From Frankia sp. R82 (GTDB taxonomy: Bacteria; Actinomycetota; Actinomycetes; Frankiales; Frankiaceae): a stretch of 48,162 bases of DNA. The stretch is taken from NCBI RefSeq assembly GCF_023716925.1, contig NZ_JAMQQG010000028.1, positions 1 through 48,162 of the forward strand, given 5' to 3'. A model generated the notes under the pieces. It saw only the letters and a program-made list of their open reading frames with translations, did no database searches and was not told the DNA's origin. This document shows positions 7,675-16,352 of the stretch, piece by piece (position 1 is the stretch's first letter; each line of letters begins with the position of its first letter). A program made the translations under genes and the position numbers.

Positions 7675-8736
7675 ATGGACGACGGTGGCAGGTGGGGGTC
7701 GGGCAGCAGCCCGGCGCCCACGAGCAGCCCGGCGCGCAGAGGCAGTCCGGCGCCGCGGAACGGACCCGCGTCCCGTGGCGGGCGGGACACCGGCCCCGGT
7801 GTCCGATCCGGTGATCGGGCCGAGAGCCGGGCCGATCACCGGGGCGACGAGCGGACCGATGGCCGGGGCGACGCGCGGGCCGGGGTGCTGTTCGCCGCGC
7901 TCGGGCCCCTGGAGGTGTGGCGGGCATCCGGCGAGCGGATCCGCATCGACCAACAGAAGAAGCGGGTCCTGCTGCTGGCCATGCTGGTGCGGCCGGGACG
8001 GTGGACGTCCGTCGAACAGCTGCGCCTGGCCCTGTGGCAGGACGCGCCACCCCGCTCGGCGTTGGGCAACATCAAGACCTACCTCTCCGAGCTGCGGCAC
8101 ACCCTGCCGCCACCCGCGGGTGCGCCGGTCGAACGGACGGCGGTCACGGTGGTCGGGCCGCGGGCCTCGGTGCTGCGTCGCCCGGTCGGGCCGGGCCGGA
8201 TCGAAAGCCGGCCGGGGGAGTACCGGCTGCTCGTCGACCCGGACGAGTTCGACGTGCTGCGCTTCAACCACGCCGTCGCGGCCGGCCGGGAGGCCGCCCG
8301 GGCCGGCCGGTGGCGCCCGGCCGCGGACCTGTTCGAACAGGCCCTCGGCTGGTGGCGCGGCAACGCCTTCGACGAGCTGCCGGCCGAGGTCGGCGGTGCT
8401 GAAAGTCTGCGCCTGGACGAGGCGCGCTGGGCGGCCCGCGAGGAGCTCATCGACGCGCGGCTCGCCCTCGGCGAGACCGATGCGGTGCTGCCGGCGCTGC
8501 GGGCGCTCACCGTCGAGTTTCCGACCCGTGAACGGCTGTGGGCGCAGCTGCTGACCGCGCTGGAACGTACCGGGCGACGGGCCGAAGCCCTGCACGAGTA
8601 CCGCGAGCTGTACCAGCGCCTGGTTACCGAGCTCGGCATCGAACCCGGGGCGGAACTGCGCCGCGTCCATCGGCAGGTGCTCGAGGCGGTCCCGTCCACC
8701 GACGCGGCGTCGGTCGCCTCGGTGAACCGGCGCTGA
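7675..8736 (+). CDS. SARP/BTAD-family transcriptional regulator of the lasso locus
   Basis: A 353-residue regulator. After a disordered N-terminus, a winged-helix OmpR-like DNA-binding domain starts near LFAALGPLEVWRASG and includes KKRVLLLAMLVRPGRWTS and SALGNIKTYLSELRHTL. A bacterial transcriptional activation (BTAD) helical-repeat domain follows, from about EYRLLVDPDEFDVLRF to the C-terminus, with the typical LWAQLLTALERTGRRAEALHEY and LVTELGIEPGAELR segments. Such SARP proteins activate neighbouring natural-product clusters. The gene lies 63 bases upstream of the lasso precursor on the same strand, so a pathway-specific role is likely. The ATG at 7675 has GAGGA 8 bases upstream; an in-frame ATG at 7600 without a good ribosome site is the alternative. 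Confidence 0.88.
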   Translation: MDDGGRWGSGSSPAPTSSPARRGSPAPRNGPASRGGRDTGPGVRSGDRAESRADHRGDERTDGRGDARAGVLFAALGPLEVWRASGERIRIDQQKKRVLLLAMLVRPGRWTSVEQLRLALWQDAPPRSALGNIKTYLSELRHTLPPPAGAPVERTAVTVVGPRASVLRRPVGPGRIESRPGEYRLLVDPDEFDVLRFNHAVAAGREAARAGRWRPAADLFEQALGWWRGNAFDELPAEVGGAESLRLDEARWAAREELIDARLALGETDAVLPALRALTVEFPTRERLWAQLLTALERTGRRAEALHEYRELYQRLVTELGIEPGAELRRVHRQVLEAVPSTDAASVASVNRR

Positions 8737-8799
8737 ACCCGTCCGGGGTATCCCGCTGCGTGGGACACGGGAAAACACGCACGGGAAGGGGCTACGGAC

Positions 8800-9018
8800 A
8801 TGACTGCAATGCGCGAGCAATCCTATGAGCGCCCGCAGCTGTCGACCGCCGGTCGGTTCATCGATGTCACTCGGGGCCGTTGGGGCTGGGGGCACGACTA
8901 TTTCTACCGTCGTTTCGGCTACTCCTATGGCTGTGACGGTGGCTGTGACGGCGGCGGTGGTTTCGGCGGCGCGGGATTCGGCGGTGGCGGATTCGTCGCC
9001 GGCGGGTTCTTCTTCTGA
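8800..9018 (+). CDS. lasso peptide precursor with extended Gly/Phe-rich core
   Basis: A 72-residue precursor. The leader holds the canonical lasso motif Y-x2-P-x-L-x3-G-x-F-x3-T at residues 9-24 (YERPQLSTAGRFIDVT), read by the RRE protein and peptidase. Thr24 at -2 predicts cleavage after Arg25. The core then begins GRWGWGHD: Gly1 and Asp8 would form an eight-residue macrolactam ring. The tail has bulky residues (YFYRRFGYSYG) suited to act as plugs. It then runs into CDGGCDGGGG and a Gly/Phe/Ala repeat ending in FFF. The post-cleavage region is 47 residues, against about 15-25 in known lasso peptides. GGAAGGG lies 9 bases before the ATG; a second Met at residue 4 is the alternative start. The cyclase begins 17 bases downstream. 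Confidence 0.88.
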   Translation: MTAMREQSYERPQLSTAGRFIDVTRGRWGWGHDYFYRRFGYSYGCDGGCDGGGGFGGAGFGGGGFVAGGFFF

Positions 9019-9035
9019 GCGCGGCGGAGGCCGAG

Positions 9036-11012
9036 GTGACGACATCCACGTTGCGGCACCGTCCGGCCTGCTGGTTCGTCGTCCTGCCCGACCGTGAGCA
9101 GGTGGCGGTGCCGGCGGGGGGGCGTCAGGTGGTGCGCCACCGGTCGGGCCGGCCCTGGATCGTCGGCGACTGGCCGGCGGCGGCGATGGTCAGTGCGACG
9201 GCCGGGCGCCGTCAGATCGCGCTGGTCGGCTGCGCGGCCGTCCGGCCCGGCCGGCTGTTGGGACTGCTGGTGGCCGCGCACGACGTGCACACTCTCGACC
9301 TCGGCCGCGAGGTGGCCGGCGACTATCACCTGATCGCCGAGATCGACGGTCAGGCGCGGATCCAGGGCACGGCGACCGGTACCCGGCGGATCTTCACCGC
9401 CCGGGTGGGCGGGCACCTGCTGGCCGCCGACCGCGCCGACATTCTCGCCGGCCTGTGCGGCGCCCGACTCGACCGCACGGCGCTGGCGCTGGCGCTGCTG
9501 GACCCGTCCCCGCCGCATCCGCTCGATGACCTGGTGCCCTTCACGTCCGTGACGGCCGTCCCGCCCGAGGACTACCTGTTCGTCGACCGCGACGAACAGT
9601 CGCGCACGATTCGCCGGTGGCGGGCACCGGCAGCGGTGCGGTCGCGCTCCGAGGGAGCGGCGGTGCTGCGCGCGGCGCTGGCCGAGGCGGTGGCCGTGCG
9701 GGTGGCTGGCGGGCGGACCGTCAGCGCCGACCTGTCCGGCGGCCTCGACTCGAGCGCCGTGTGCTGCCTGGCCGCCCGGGGGCCGGCCGACGTCGTCGCC
9801 CTCACCGGCCTTGCCCGCGATCCCGGCGACGACGACGCCTACTGGGCTGGTCGGCTCGCCGCGTCGCTGCCGAGCCTCACCCGGGAGACCCTGGCCGCAG
9901 CCGACCTGCCGCTGGTCTACGACCGCATCGACGAGCCGGGCCCGACGACGGACCGCCCGTTCGTCGGCGTCGTCGACCGGGCCAAGCTGCTGGCCGGGCT
10001 TGACCATCTGGCGCTCTACGCCCCGCGGTTGCACCTGACCGGCTTCGGCGGTGACGAGCTCGTCGGCGGCGCCCCGAACCACCTGCCGTCCCTGATCCGC
10101 CGCCGCCCGGTGATGGCCCTGCGGCACCTGCGCGGCTATCGGGCCCAGGAGGGCTGGCCGTGGGCGGCGAGCCTGCGAATGATGCGCTCCCGCGACTACC
10201 GGGACTGCCTACGGGACATGGCCCGGGTCCTGGCCGTCGCCCGGGACGCCCGCACCGGCGGCACCCGGGCCACCCGGGGCGTCCGGGTGGGATACCCGGG
10301 ACGCCCCGGACGGTCCGCTCGCATGCTTCGGACGGTCGGCCGGCGAACCCGGCCGTATGTGACGGCGCTGGACTGGACGCCGCCGCCGGTGGTGCCCGGC
10401 TGGCTCACCGACGATGCCCTCGACCTCGTTGCGGAGGCCTTTGCGGTCGCGGCGGAGCAGGCGCTGCCGCTCGCCGAGACCCGTGCGGGCCACACCGACC
10501 TGTTCACCCTGCGGGCCGGCGCCGCGGCGTTCCGCGGATTCGACCAGATCGCCGACCCCCTGGGTCCGCCGCTGTCCGCGCCGTTCTACGACGAGCGGGT
10601 CGTGCGAGCGGCACTGGCCGTGCGGCCCGAGCTGCGCGCCTCGCCCTGGGAGTACAAACCGCTGCTCAAGGAGGCGATGCAGTCGGTGGTGCCGGCGGAG
10701 TGCCTGGGTCGGCGGACCAAGGCCGACGCGTCCACCGAGGAGGACCAGGGACTGCGGGCCAACCGCGAGATGCTGGTGAAGCTGTGTGACGCGTCGCCGC
10801 TGGCCGAGCTCGGGCTGATCGAGCCCGACCTGCTGCGCCAGGCCTGCCGGACGGGTGCCGTCCCCGACCATCGCGCCGAGGCGTTGCAGCCCACTATCGC
10901 CACCGACGCCTGGCTGCGTGCCCTGACCGGCACCGTCCTGACCAGCCCCGTTCTGACCCGCGGCGAGCTGACCACCAGCGAGCTGACCACCAGCGACCGG
11001 GGGGAGTTGTGA
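9036..11012 (+). CDS. lasC: lasso peptide cyclase, asparagine synthetase-like (LasC / C protein)
   Basis: A 658-residue lasso macrolactam synthetase homologous to asparagine synthetase B. It would adenylate the ring-closing Asp of the precursor core so the free N-terminal Gly can attack. Residues 1 to about 200 are a degenerate glutamine-amidotransferase-like domain without an N-terminal catalytic Cys, as usual in lasso cyclases. The PP-loop SGGLDSS is at residues 234-240. Later conserved parts include LTGFGGDELVGGAPNHL and, near the C-terminal third, YDERVVRAAL and EYKPLLKEAM followed by RRTKADAS. The GTG start at 9036 has GGCGGAGG upstream. The stop codon overlaps the start of the next gene, indicating translational coupling. 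Confidence 0.93.
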   Translation: MTTSTLRHRPACWFVVLPDREQVAVPAGGRQVVRHRSGRPWIVGDWPAAAMVSATAGRRQIALVGCAAVRPGRLLGLLVAAHDVHTLDLGREVAGDYHLIAEIDGQARIQGTATGTRRIFTARVGGHLLAADRADILAGLCGARLDRTALALALLDPSPPHPLDDLVPFTSVTAVPPEDYLFVDRDEQSRTIRRWRAPAAVRSRSEGAAVLRAALAEAVAVRVAGGRTVSADLSGGLDSSAVCCLAARGPADVVALTGLARDPGDDDAYWAGRLAASLPSLTRETLAAADLPLVYDRIDEPGPTTDRPFVGVVDRAKLLAGLDHLALYAPRLHLTGFGGDELVGGAPNHLPSLIRRRPVMALRHLRGYRAQEGWPWAASLRMMRSRDYRDCLRDMARVLAVARDARTGGTRATRGVRVGYPGRPGRSARMLRTVGRRTRPYVTALDWTPPPVVPGWLTDDALDLVAEAFAVAAEQALPLAETRAGHTDLFTLRAGAAAFRGFDQIADPLGPPLSAPFYDERVVRAALAVRPELRASPWEYKPLLKEAMQSVVPAECLGRRTKADASTEEDQGLRANREMLVKLCDASPLAELGLIEPDLLRQACRTGAVPDHRAEALQPTIATDAWLRALTGTVLTSPVLTRGELTTSELTTSDRGEL

Positions 11013-11482
11013 TGGTGACGTTGCGATCCGATGTGGTGCGGGCGCCGACCGAGTACGGCGCGGTGCTGCTGCACACCCACAACGGGCGGTACTGGACGCT
11101 CAACCCGTCCGGTGATCTGGTCCTGGGGGTGCTGCTCGCCGGCGGTGACGTGGCGGCGGCGACCGGCGAACTGTGCACCGTCAGCGACGTCGACCCCGAC
11201 ACCGCCCGTCGGGACGTGGAGGGCCTGCTCGCGCAGCTCACCGACGTCGGCCTGATCGACCCCACCGGCGAGGCGGGCGGCGAGGCGTCCGGCCAGGCGT
11301 CCGGCGGTGCCTTCGGCCACCCGAGGGCGGACAGTCCTCCTTCCACCCGGTCCGCGACGGACCCCGCCGGCCGCTCGCCTCGGCATCGTCCGGGCCGGAC
11401 GTCGCGGCCTGACGCCGACCGGTCGCGCACCGGAACGGGCCCGGGCGCCGGGCTGCGTTCGCGGCTACGGCGGCGCCGATGA
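11009..11482 (+). CDS. lasso peptide RRE protein (B1, PqqD family) with Arg-rich extension
   Basis: Residues 1 to about 85 form a PqqD-like RiPP recognition element: TEYGAVLLHTHNGRYWTLNPSGDLVLGVLL, then a helical part ending in LLAQLTDVGLID. This domain binds the precursor leader and delivers it to the peptidase. Stand-alone lasso B1 proteins are usually about 80-100 residues; this one continues to 157 residues with a Gly/Ser/Arg-rich, probably disordered tail ending RLRRRR. Both GTG (11009) and ATG (11012) can start it. It overlaps the cyclase by 4 bases and the peptidase start by 4 bases, so it is part of the same operon. Confidence 0.9.
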   Translation: MMVTLRSDVVRAPTEYGAVLLHTHNGRYWTLNPSGDLVLGVLLAGGDVAAATGELCTVSDVDPDTARRDVEGLLAQLTDVGLIDPTGEAGGEASGQASGGAFGHPRADSPPSTRSATDPAGRSPRHRPGRTSRPDADRSRTGTGPGAGLRSRLRRRR

Positions 11483-11928
11483 CCACGCCGATGACCCTCG
11501 AACGGCCGGAGGTGACCCTGGGCCCGATCCGGTGGCTCTGCGCGACGATCGCCGTCGCCGCGGCCCGGCTGCTGGCCACCCAGCAGCCGGCCCGGATCCA
11601 CCAGGTGCTCGACCGGCTGGCCCACGGCGCCCGACCGGCCGACTACGACCATGCCCTCGCCGCCCGCCAGGCGGTGATGGCGGTGAGCCTGACCTGCCGC
11701 GGAGCCCGCGGCTGCGTGCCTCGTTCGATCGCCACGATGCTGCTGTGTCGCCTTGGCGGTGCCGTGCCGACCTGGTGCGTGGGCGTGCGTTCGCTTGCCC
11801 CGTTCGCTGCGCATGCCTGGGTCGAGGTGGACGGCGTGATGGTCGGCGAGTCGGTCCCCCCGGACTACCTGCGGACCCTGCTCAGAGTCGGCCGCGAGGA
11901 CCTGCCGATGCGCGCTGGGGTGAGCTGA
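11479..11928 (+). CDS. lasso peptide leader peptidase (B2, transglutaminase-like)
   Basis: A 149-residue transglutaminase-like cysteine peptidase of the lasso B2 family. The catalytic Cys79 sits in CRGARGCVPRSIA, His112 in AHAWVEVDG, and the expected acidic partner is Asp118. An N-terminal hydrophobic helix (WLCATIAVAAARLL) is common in this family. It removes the leader after Arg25 of the precursor, once the RRE protein has bound it. The reading frame starts with ATG overlapping the end of the RRE gene (ATGA) and its TGA overlaps the ATG of the exporter (TGATG), so the genes are translationally coupled. Length is normal. Confidence 0.92.
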   Translation: MTTPMTLERPEVTLGPIRWLCATIAVAAARLLATQQPARIHQVLDRLAHGARPADYDHALAARQAVMAVSLTCRGARGCVPRSIATMLLCRLGGAVPTWCVGVRSLAPFAAHAWVEVDGVMVGESVPPDYLRTLLRVGREDLPMRAGVS

Positions 11929-13847
11929 TGCTCCGCGGGCTGGGAGAGCTGTGGGTGTTGCTGCGTGGGCGTCGCCGGCCGGTCGGGGTGGCCACGGCGC
12001 TCACGATCGTCGGCACCGGGATCGGGGTGCTGCAGCCCCTGCTGGTGATGCGGGTGATCGACGACGCGCAGGCCGGCGGCATTCCGCTGTGGGTCGTCGG
12101 CGCCCTGCTCGGCCTGTTCGTCGGGCAGGCCATCGCCGACACCGCCGGGCACTACCTGCTGGAACGCACCGGCCAGTCGATCCTGCTCAGCCTGCGCCGA
12201 CGCCTGATCGACCAGGTGCTGCGGCTGCGGATCAGGGTGCTCGACACCCACCGGATGGGGGACCTGATCTCCCGGGCGAACACCGACACGACCGTGGTGC
12301 GCGAGGCGGTCGCCTTCAGTTTTACCGCGCTCGTCACCAGCCTGATCGGCGTCATCGGCGCGATCGCGCTGATGGTCTGGCTGAACCCGTGGCTGTTCCT
12401 GCTGGTCCTCGCGGTGGTGCTGGTTGCCGGGACGGTCGTGCTCGCCGCCCTGTCGCGGATCCGGTCGGTGTCCGAACGCGGCCAGGCCAGCGTCGGCGCG
12501 ATGACCGCCGACCTCGAACGTGCCCTGACGGCCGTGCGCACCGTTCGGGCGAACCGGGCGGAGTCCCGTGAGGCCGAGCGCATCGGTGCGCACGCCGACG
12601 CCGCCTATCAGGCCGGCCTGCGGATGGCCACCCTCGACTCGATCATCGCGCCGGCCATGCAACTCGCCGTGCAGGGCAGCGTGCTCGTCGTTCTGCTCGT
12701 CGGCGGGGTGCTGGTGGCCCGGGGCAGCGCCACCCTCGGCAGTCTGGTCGCCTTCCTGCTGTACGCGACCTACCTGGTGATGCCGCTGGGCCAGCTGGTC
12801 GAGTCCGCCGCGACCATCCAGCGTGGGCTCGGTGCGCTCGGCCGGGTGAACGCCGTGTTCACCCTGCCCCGGGAGACCGACGAGGTCACCGCGATCGGCC
12901 CGCTGCATACGATCACCCTGCGCCCGTCCATCCCCTTCCCCCCGTCCACCCCCCTCACCCCGTCCCCGCCCACCTCGATGCCGGGACTGTCATCCGCGCC
13001 GGCGCTGGGGCCGTCATCCGCGCCGGCGCTGGAGCTGCGGGACGTGTGGTTCGCCTACGGCCTGCAGCCGGTGCTGCGCGGTGTGACCTTCCAGGTACCG
13101 CGGTGCGGACAGGTCGCCCTCGTGGGACCGTCCGGGGCGGGCAAGTCGACCATTCTCGAGCTCGTCGAACGGTTCTACGAGCCCGACGGTGGCCAGCTCC
13201 TCGTGGATGGCCAGGACGTGCGTACGATTGCGCGCCACCGCGCCCGTGCCCGGGTGAACCTGGTCGAACAGAGCACCCCGGTGCTGCACGGCACCCTGCG
13301 GGACAACATCGTCTACGCCGCACCGGAGGCCACCGAGGCGGACATCGACCAGGTCGTCACCGCCGCCGGCCTGCGTGACCTGGTGGACCGGCTGCCCGAC
13401 GGCCTGGCCACCCCCGTCGGTGATCACGGTGTGCTGCTCTCCGGCGGTGAGCGGCAGCGGGTGGCCATCGCCCGCGCGCTGCTGCCCCGTCCCGCGGTGC
13501 TGCTACTGGACGAGCCGACCTCCCAGCTCGACGCCGTCAACGAACGGGCGTTGACACGGGTGATGCGCCGGATCGCCGCCGAACGGGCCCTGCTGGTGAT
13601 TGCCCACCGTATCTCCACGGTCCGGGCCGCCGACCACATCGTCGTGCTCGACGCCGGACGGGTACGGGCCCAGGGCTCCCACGACGAACTCCTGGCGACC
13701 AGCGCCTTCTACCGCCGCCTCGCCGCCCCCGGCCCCAGCCCCGCCTCACCCAGCCCCGCCTCACCCAGCTCCGCATCGCCTGGTTTCGCGTCGCCTGATC
13801 TCGCAGCGCCCGGCCTTGCGCCGCCCGGTCCCGGCCGGGTCGCCTGA
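11928..13847 (+). CDS. lasso peptide ABC exporter (D protein)
   Basis: A 639-residue fused membrane/ATPase half-transporter. Residues 1 to about 310 are a six-helix ABC exporter domain. After a Pro/Ser linker, the ATPase shows Walker A GPSGAGKST near residue 400, Q-loop VNLVEQST, signature LLSGGERQRVAIARALL, Walker B AVLLLDEPTSQLDA and switch His in LLVIAHRIST. It would export the mature lasso peptide and may give self-immunity. The ATG at 11928 is chosen because it overlaps the peptidase stop codon; the frame is open far upstream but that part overlaps other genes. Odd points are a 20-base direct repeat (gtcatccgcgccggcgctgg) in the linker near 12990-13035 and a C-terminal PASPSPASPS-type repeat. 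Confidence 0.93.
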   Translation: MLRGLGELWVLLRGRRRPVGVATALTIVGTGIGVLQPLLVMRVIDDAQAGGIPLWVVGALLGLFVGQAIADTAGHYLLERTGQSILLSLRRRLIDQVLRLRIRVLDTHRMGDLISRANTDTTVVREAVAFSFTALVTSLIGVIGAIALMVWLNPWLFLLVLAVVLVAGTVVLAALSRIRSVSERGQASVGAMTADLERALTAVRTVRANRAESREAERIGAHADAAYQAGLRMATLDSIIAPAMQLAVQGSVLVVLLVGGVLVARGSATLGSLVAFLLYATYLVMPLGQLVESAATIQRGLGALGRVNAVFTLPRETDEVTAIGPLHTITLRPSIPFPPSTPLTPSPPTSMPGLSSAPALGPSSAPALELRDVWFAYGLQPVLRGVTFQVPRCGQVALVGPSGAGKSTILELVERFYEPDGGQLLVDGQDVRTIARHRARARVNLVEQSTPVLHGTLRDNIVYAAPEATEADIDQVVTAAGLRDLVDRLPDGLATPVGDHGVLLSGGERQRVAIARALLPRPAVLLLDEPTSQLDAVNERALTRVMRRIAAERALLVIAHRISTVRAADHIVVLDAGRVRAQGSHDELLATSAFYRRLAAPGPSPASPSPASPSSASPGFASPDLAAPGLAPPGPGRVA

Positions 13848-13956
13848 CCTCCCGGGTGCCGTCTGAGCCCGAGCCGTCCATGGCGGTGTCGATGTCGCCG
13901 GGGCGGCGTCGCGTCATCCGGGTGGACGTCGCGGCCGGCCCGGCGTCAGGGGCGGT

Positions 13957-15441
13957 TCAGGCGGTGGGGGGTGGGGCCAAAGCCGACTTGCGAACCTTGC
14001 CGATCGCGTTGCGGGGCAGCTCCGTAACGAAGTGGATCTCCCGCGGGCGCTTGTGCACGGACAGCTCGCGTGCGACGAAGTCAACGAGCTCGGCGCGCTC
14101 AGGGGCGGCCTCGGTCGTGACGACGAAGGCGGCGATGCGCTGGCCGAGATCGGTGTCGGGCAGGCCGACCACCGCCGCCTCCCGGACCGCCGGATGCGAC
14201 AGCAACGCCGCCTCGACCTCGCCGGCGCCGATTCGGTACCCCCCCGACTTGATCAGGTCGGTGGAGCGCCGTCCGACGATCCGATGGTTGCCGTCGGCGT
14301 CGATCACGGCGGCGTCCCCGGTGCGGAACCAGCCGTCCGCACTGAAGGACCCGGCGGTGGCGTCCGGGCGGCCGAGGTAGCCGCCGAACAGGGTCGGGCC
14401 CTGGATCTGCAGTTCACCGATGCTGTGCGCATCGTGGGGCAGCGGCTCGCCCGTCTCGTCGTCGACGAGCCTGGTCCGCACACCGGGCAGTGCCGTACCG
14501 ACCCAGCCGGGCCGGCGCTCGACGCCCACCCGCCCGCTCGTGGTGATCAGTGTCTCGGTCATCCCGTACCGCTCGATCGGCGCCTGACCGGTGAGCTCCC
14601 GCATCCGTTCGATCACCGGTACCGGCAGCGGCGCGCTGCCCGAGACGAGCAGCCTGGCCGACCGCAGCGCCCGCGCGCTCGCCGGATCCTCGCAGATCCT
14701 CGACCACACGGTTGGCACCCCGAAGTACAGGCTGCCCCCCGCCGCCGCGTACGCCGACGGCGTCGGACGCACCGTGTGGATGAGCCGGCTCCCGATCCGC
14801 AGCGGGCCGAACACCCCGAGCACCAGCCCGTGGATGTGGAAGATCGGCAACCCGTGGACGAGCGTGTCCTGCGGCGTCCACGCCCAGGCCTCGGCGAGCG
14901 CATCAAGATCGGCGGCGATCGCCGACGCGGGCACCATGACCCCCTTGGGGGCTCCGGTCGTCCCCGAGGTGTAAAGGATCAGCGCCGGTGGAGGCGCAGA
15001 GCCGGTGCCACCGGTGGGAGTGGGCGTGGTGCCGCCGGTAGGAGTAGGCGTGGTGCCGCCGGTCGGGGCAGGCGCCGGTGGGGCGATGTCCGCGCGGTCG
15101 CGCACGTCCACGGGGATCACGGGCAGGGACAGGTCGTCCCATGGCGGGCTGCCCAGCATCAGCGCGGCGCCGCTGTCGCCCAGGAAGTGCTCTCGTTCCC
15201 GCGGCCCCGAATCCGGTGGGATCGGGACCGCCGGCACCCCGGCCAGCAGACAGCCGACGACGGCCACGATCGTCGCGGCCGACGCCTCCCCGTACACCGC
15301 CGCCGCTGGCGCACCGGCGACCCGGCGGGCCACCGCTGCGGCGGCGCCGAACAGGTCGGTGCGGGACAGCACAACATCGCCCACCTGTACCGACGGAGCA
15401 TCTTGATCGACGTCGAGTGGTGGAAAGAGACTCAGGCTCAC
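13957..15441 (-). CDS. matB: malonyl-CoA synthetase-like acyl-CoA ligase
   Basis: A 494-residue AMP-forming ligase of the ANL superfamily. The phosphate-binding motif is LILYTSGTTGAPKGVM. Resemblance to MatB-type malonyl-CoA synthetases is strong in GLPIFHIHGLVLG, IERYGMTETLITTS, GWFRTGDAAV, RIVGRRSTDLIKSGGYRIG and the C-terminal catalytic-lysine segment PRNAIGKVRKSAL. It would load malonate or a related acid onto CoA as polyketide or fatty-acid extender supply. The GTG start at 15441 is preceded by GAGG. A Pro/Thr/Gly insertion (PTGGTTPTPTGG) encoded by 24-base direct repeats lies just before the P-loop. The gene runs convergent to the lasso exporter, so it is probably not part of that operon. 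Exact acid specificity is inferred. Confidence 0.85.
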   Translation of the reverse strand: MSLSLFPPLDVDQDAPSVQVGDVVLSRTDLFGAAAAVARRVAGAPAAAVYGEASAATIVAVVGCLLAGVPAVPIPPDSGPREREHFLGDSGAALMLGSPPWDDLSLPVIPVDVRDRADIAPPAPAPTGGTTPTPTGGTTPTPTGGTGSAPPPALILYTSGTTGAPKGVMVPASAIAADLDALAEAWAWTPQDTLVHGLPIFHIHGLVLGVFGPLRIGSRLIHTVRPTPSAYAAAGGSLYFGVPTVWSRICEDPASARALRSARLLVSGSAPLPVPVIERMRELTGQAPIERYGMTETLITTSGRVGVERRPGWVGTALPGVRTRLVDDETGEPLPHDAHSIGELQIQGPTLFGGYLGRPDATAGSFSADGWFRTGDAAVIDADGNHRIVGRRSTDLIKSGGYRIGAGEVEAALLSHPAVREAAVVGLPDTDLGQRIAAFVVTTEAAPERAELVDFVARELSVHKRPREIHFVTELPRNAIGKVRKSALAPPPTA

Positions 15442-16352
15442 CTGGGTATCCTCTCGAAAGTGGCCCCCCGCGGCCTGCCGTTTCGCCGTCACATCCGGCC
15501 ACCACACCTTGTCACCGCGAAACCGCCAGACGTGTACTGGGTGGCGCTGCTGCCGCCAGGCCGGGAGCAACCCTCGAACCGTGGTTGCTCGGCCCGATTT
15601 TCACCGTGTCCAGCGACCGCGCCTCGCCCATCGACCGCAGCAGCCCCTGGTTCACGGAAATCGGCCTGAACGGCCACGCTCCGCATCCGAAGCACACCTC
15701 ACTCGCGCAGACAGCAACACCACCCCGTCTCTGCCGCCCCCCCGCACCCCGCACCATCATGGAAAGTGGCCATGGTCGATGGACGGCCCGGTGTCGCCCG
15801 AACAAGCCAGCGGAATCGTCGCGGTCGGCAACACGACCACGACCACGCATGTGCATCCCGCACACCCGCGCCGGTGCCTCCGCGTCCGCCTTGGCCGGCG
15901 ACCCTTCCGCCAAGTCACGGGTTCTTGCCGAGGCGGAGTGAAGGTTCCGGCCCGCCGATCCTTCACTAAGCCTCGGCAAGAACAGATCATGGCTTTCGGT
16001 CGCCCGCGAGCGAGCCGGTTTCGTCGCGAGAAGTGGTGTGGATGGCACAGAAAGTGTCGGTTGGCGGGCGTCGGAGAAGGATGGGCGTGAGGGTGTTCTG
16101 GTGGAACGTTCACCGATCCGGGATGGTCACTCTCCGACATGTCTGCGCGGAATGTGATGGCATGCCTACATCTCGACAGCCAGGACCACCGATGGCCGAC
16201 GCCGGATCTGCGGATCGTGGGGTTGCCACGGTCGACGTACGCGGCAGAAGGCACGCCGGAGCACGGACAGACCCCAACGTTCACGGCCCCTTGTTACGGA
16301 GGGTTGCGAAAAGGGCCGGTTGCTGTCCGACGTGGACGATCGTGGAGGTTGG
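15442..16352. other. intergenic region without a convincing gene
   Basis: Several open frames cross this 0.9 kb stretch, but none has sustained codon bias or family resemblance. It contains the long inverted repeat at 15921-15983 and should hold the promoters of the ligase (leftward) and of cobL (rightward). No cobalamin riboswitch landmarks were recognised before cobL. Confidence 0.4.
15921..15983. repeat. long inverted repeat, 24-base arms
   Basis: gttcttgccgaggc then gg then agtgaagg (15921-15944) pairs with ccttcact then aa then gcctcggcaagaac (15960-15983) around a 15-base loop. That gives 22 of 24 pairs with one 2-base internal mismatch. There is no T-run. Confidence 0.85.

Noticed and set aside
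13957-15441. Malonyl-CoA synthetase-like ligase as part of the lasso cluster
   Set aside because: It is convergent to the exporter with a 109-base gap and has no known role in lasso biosynthesis.
15766-16090. Short plus-strand frames over the long inverted repeat
   Set aside because: Two overlapping frames end at or run through the repeat but neither has consistent codon bias or a recognised family.
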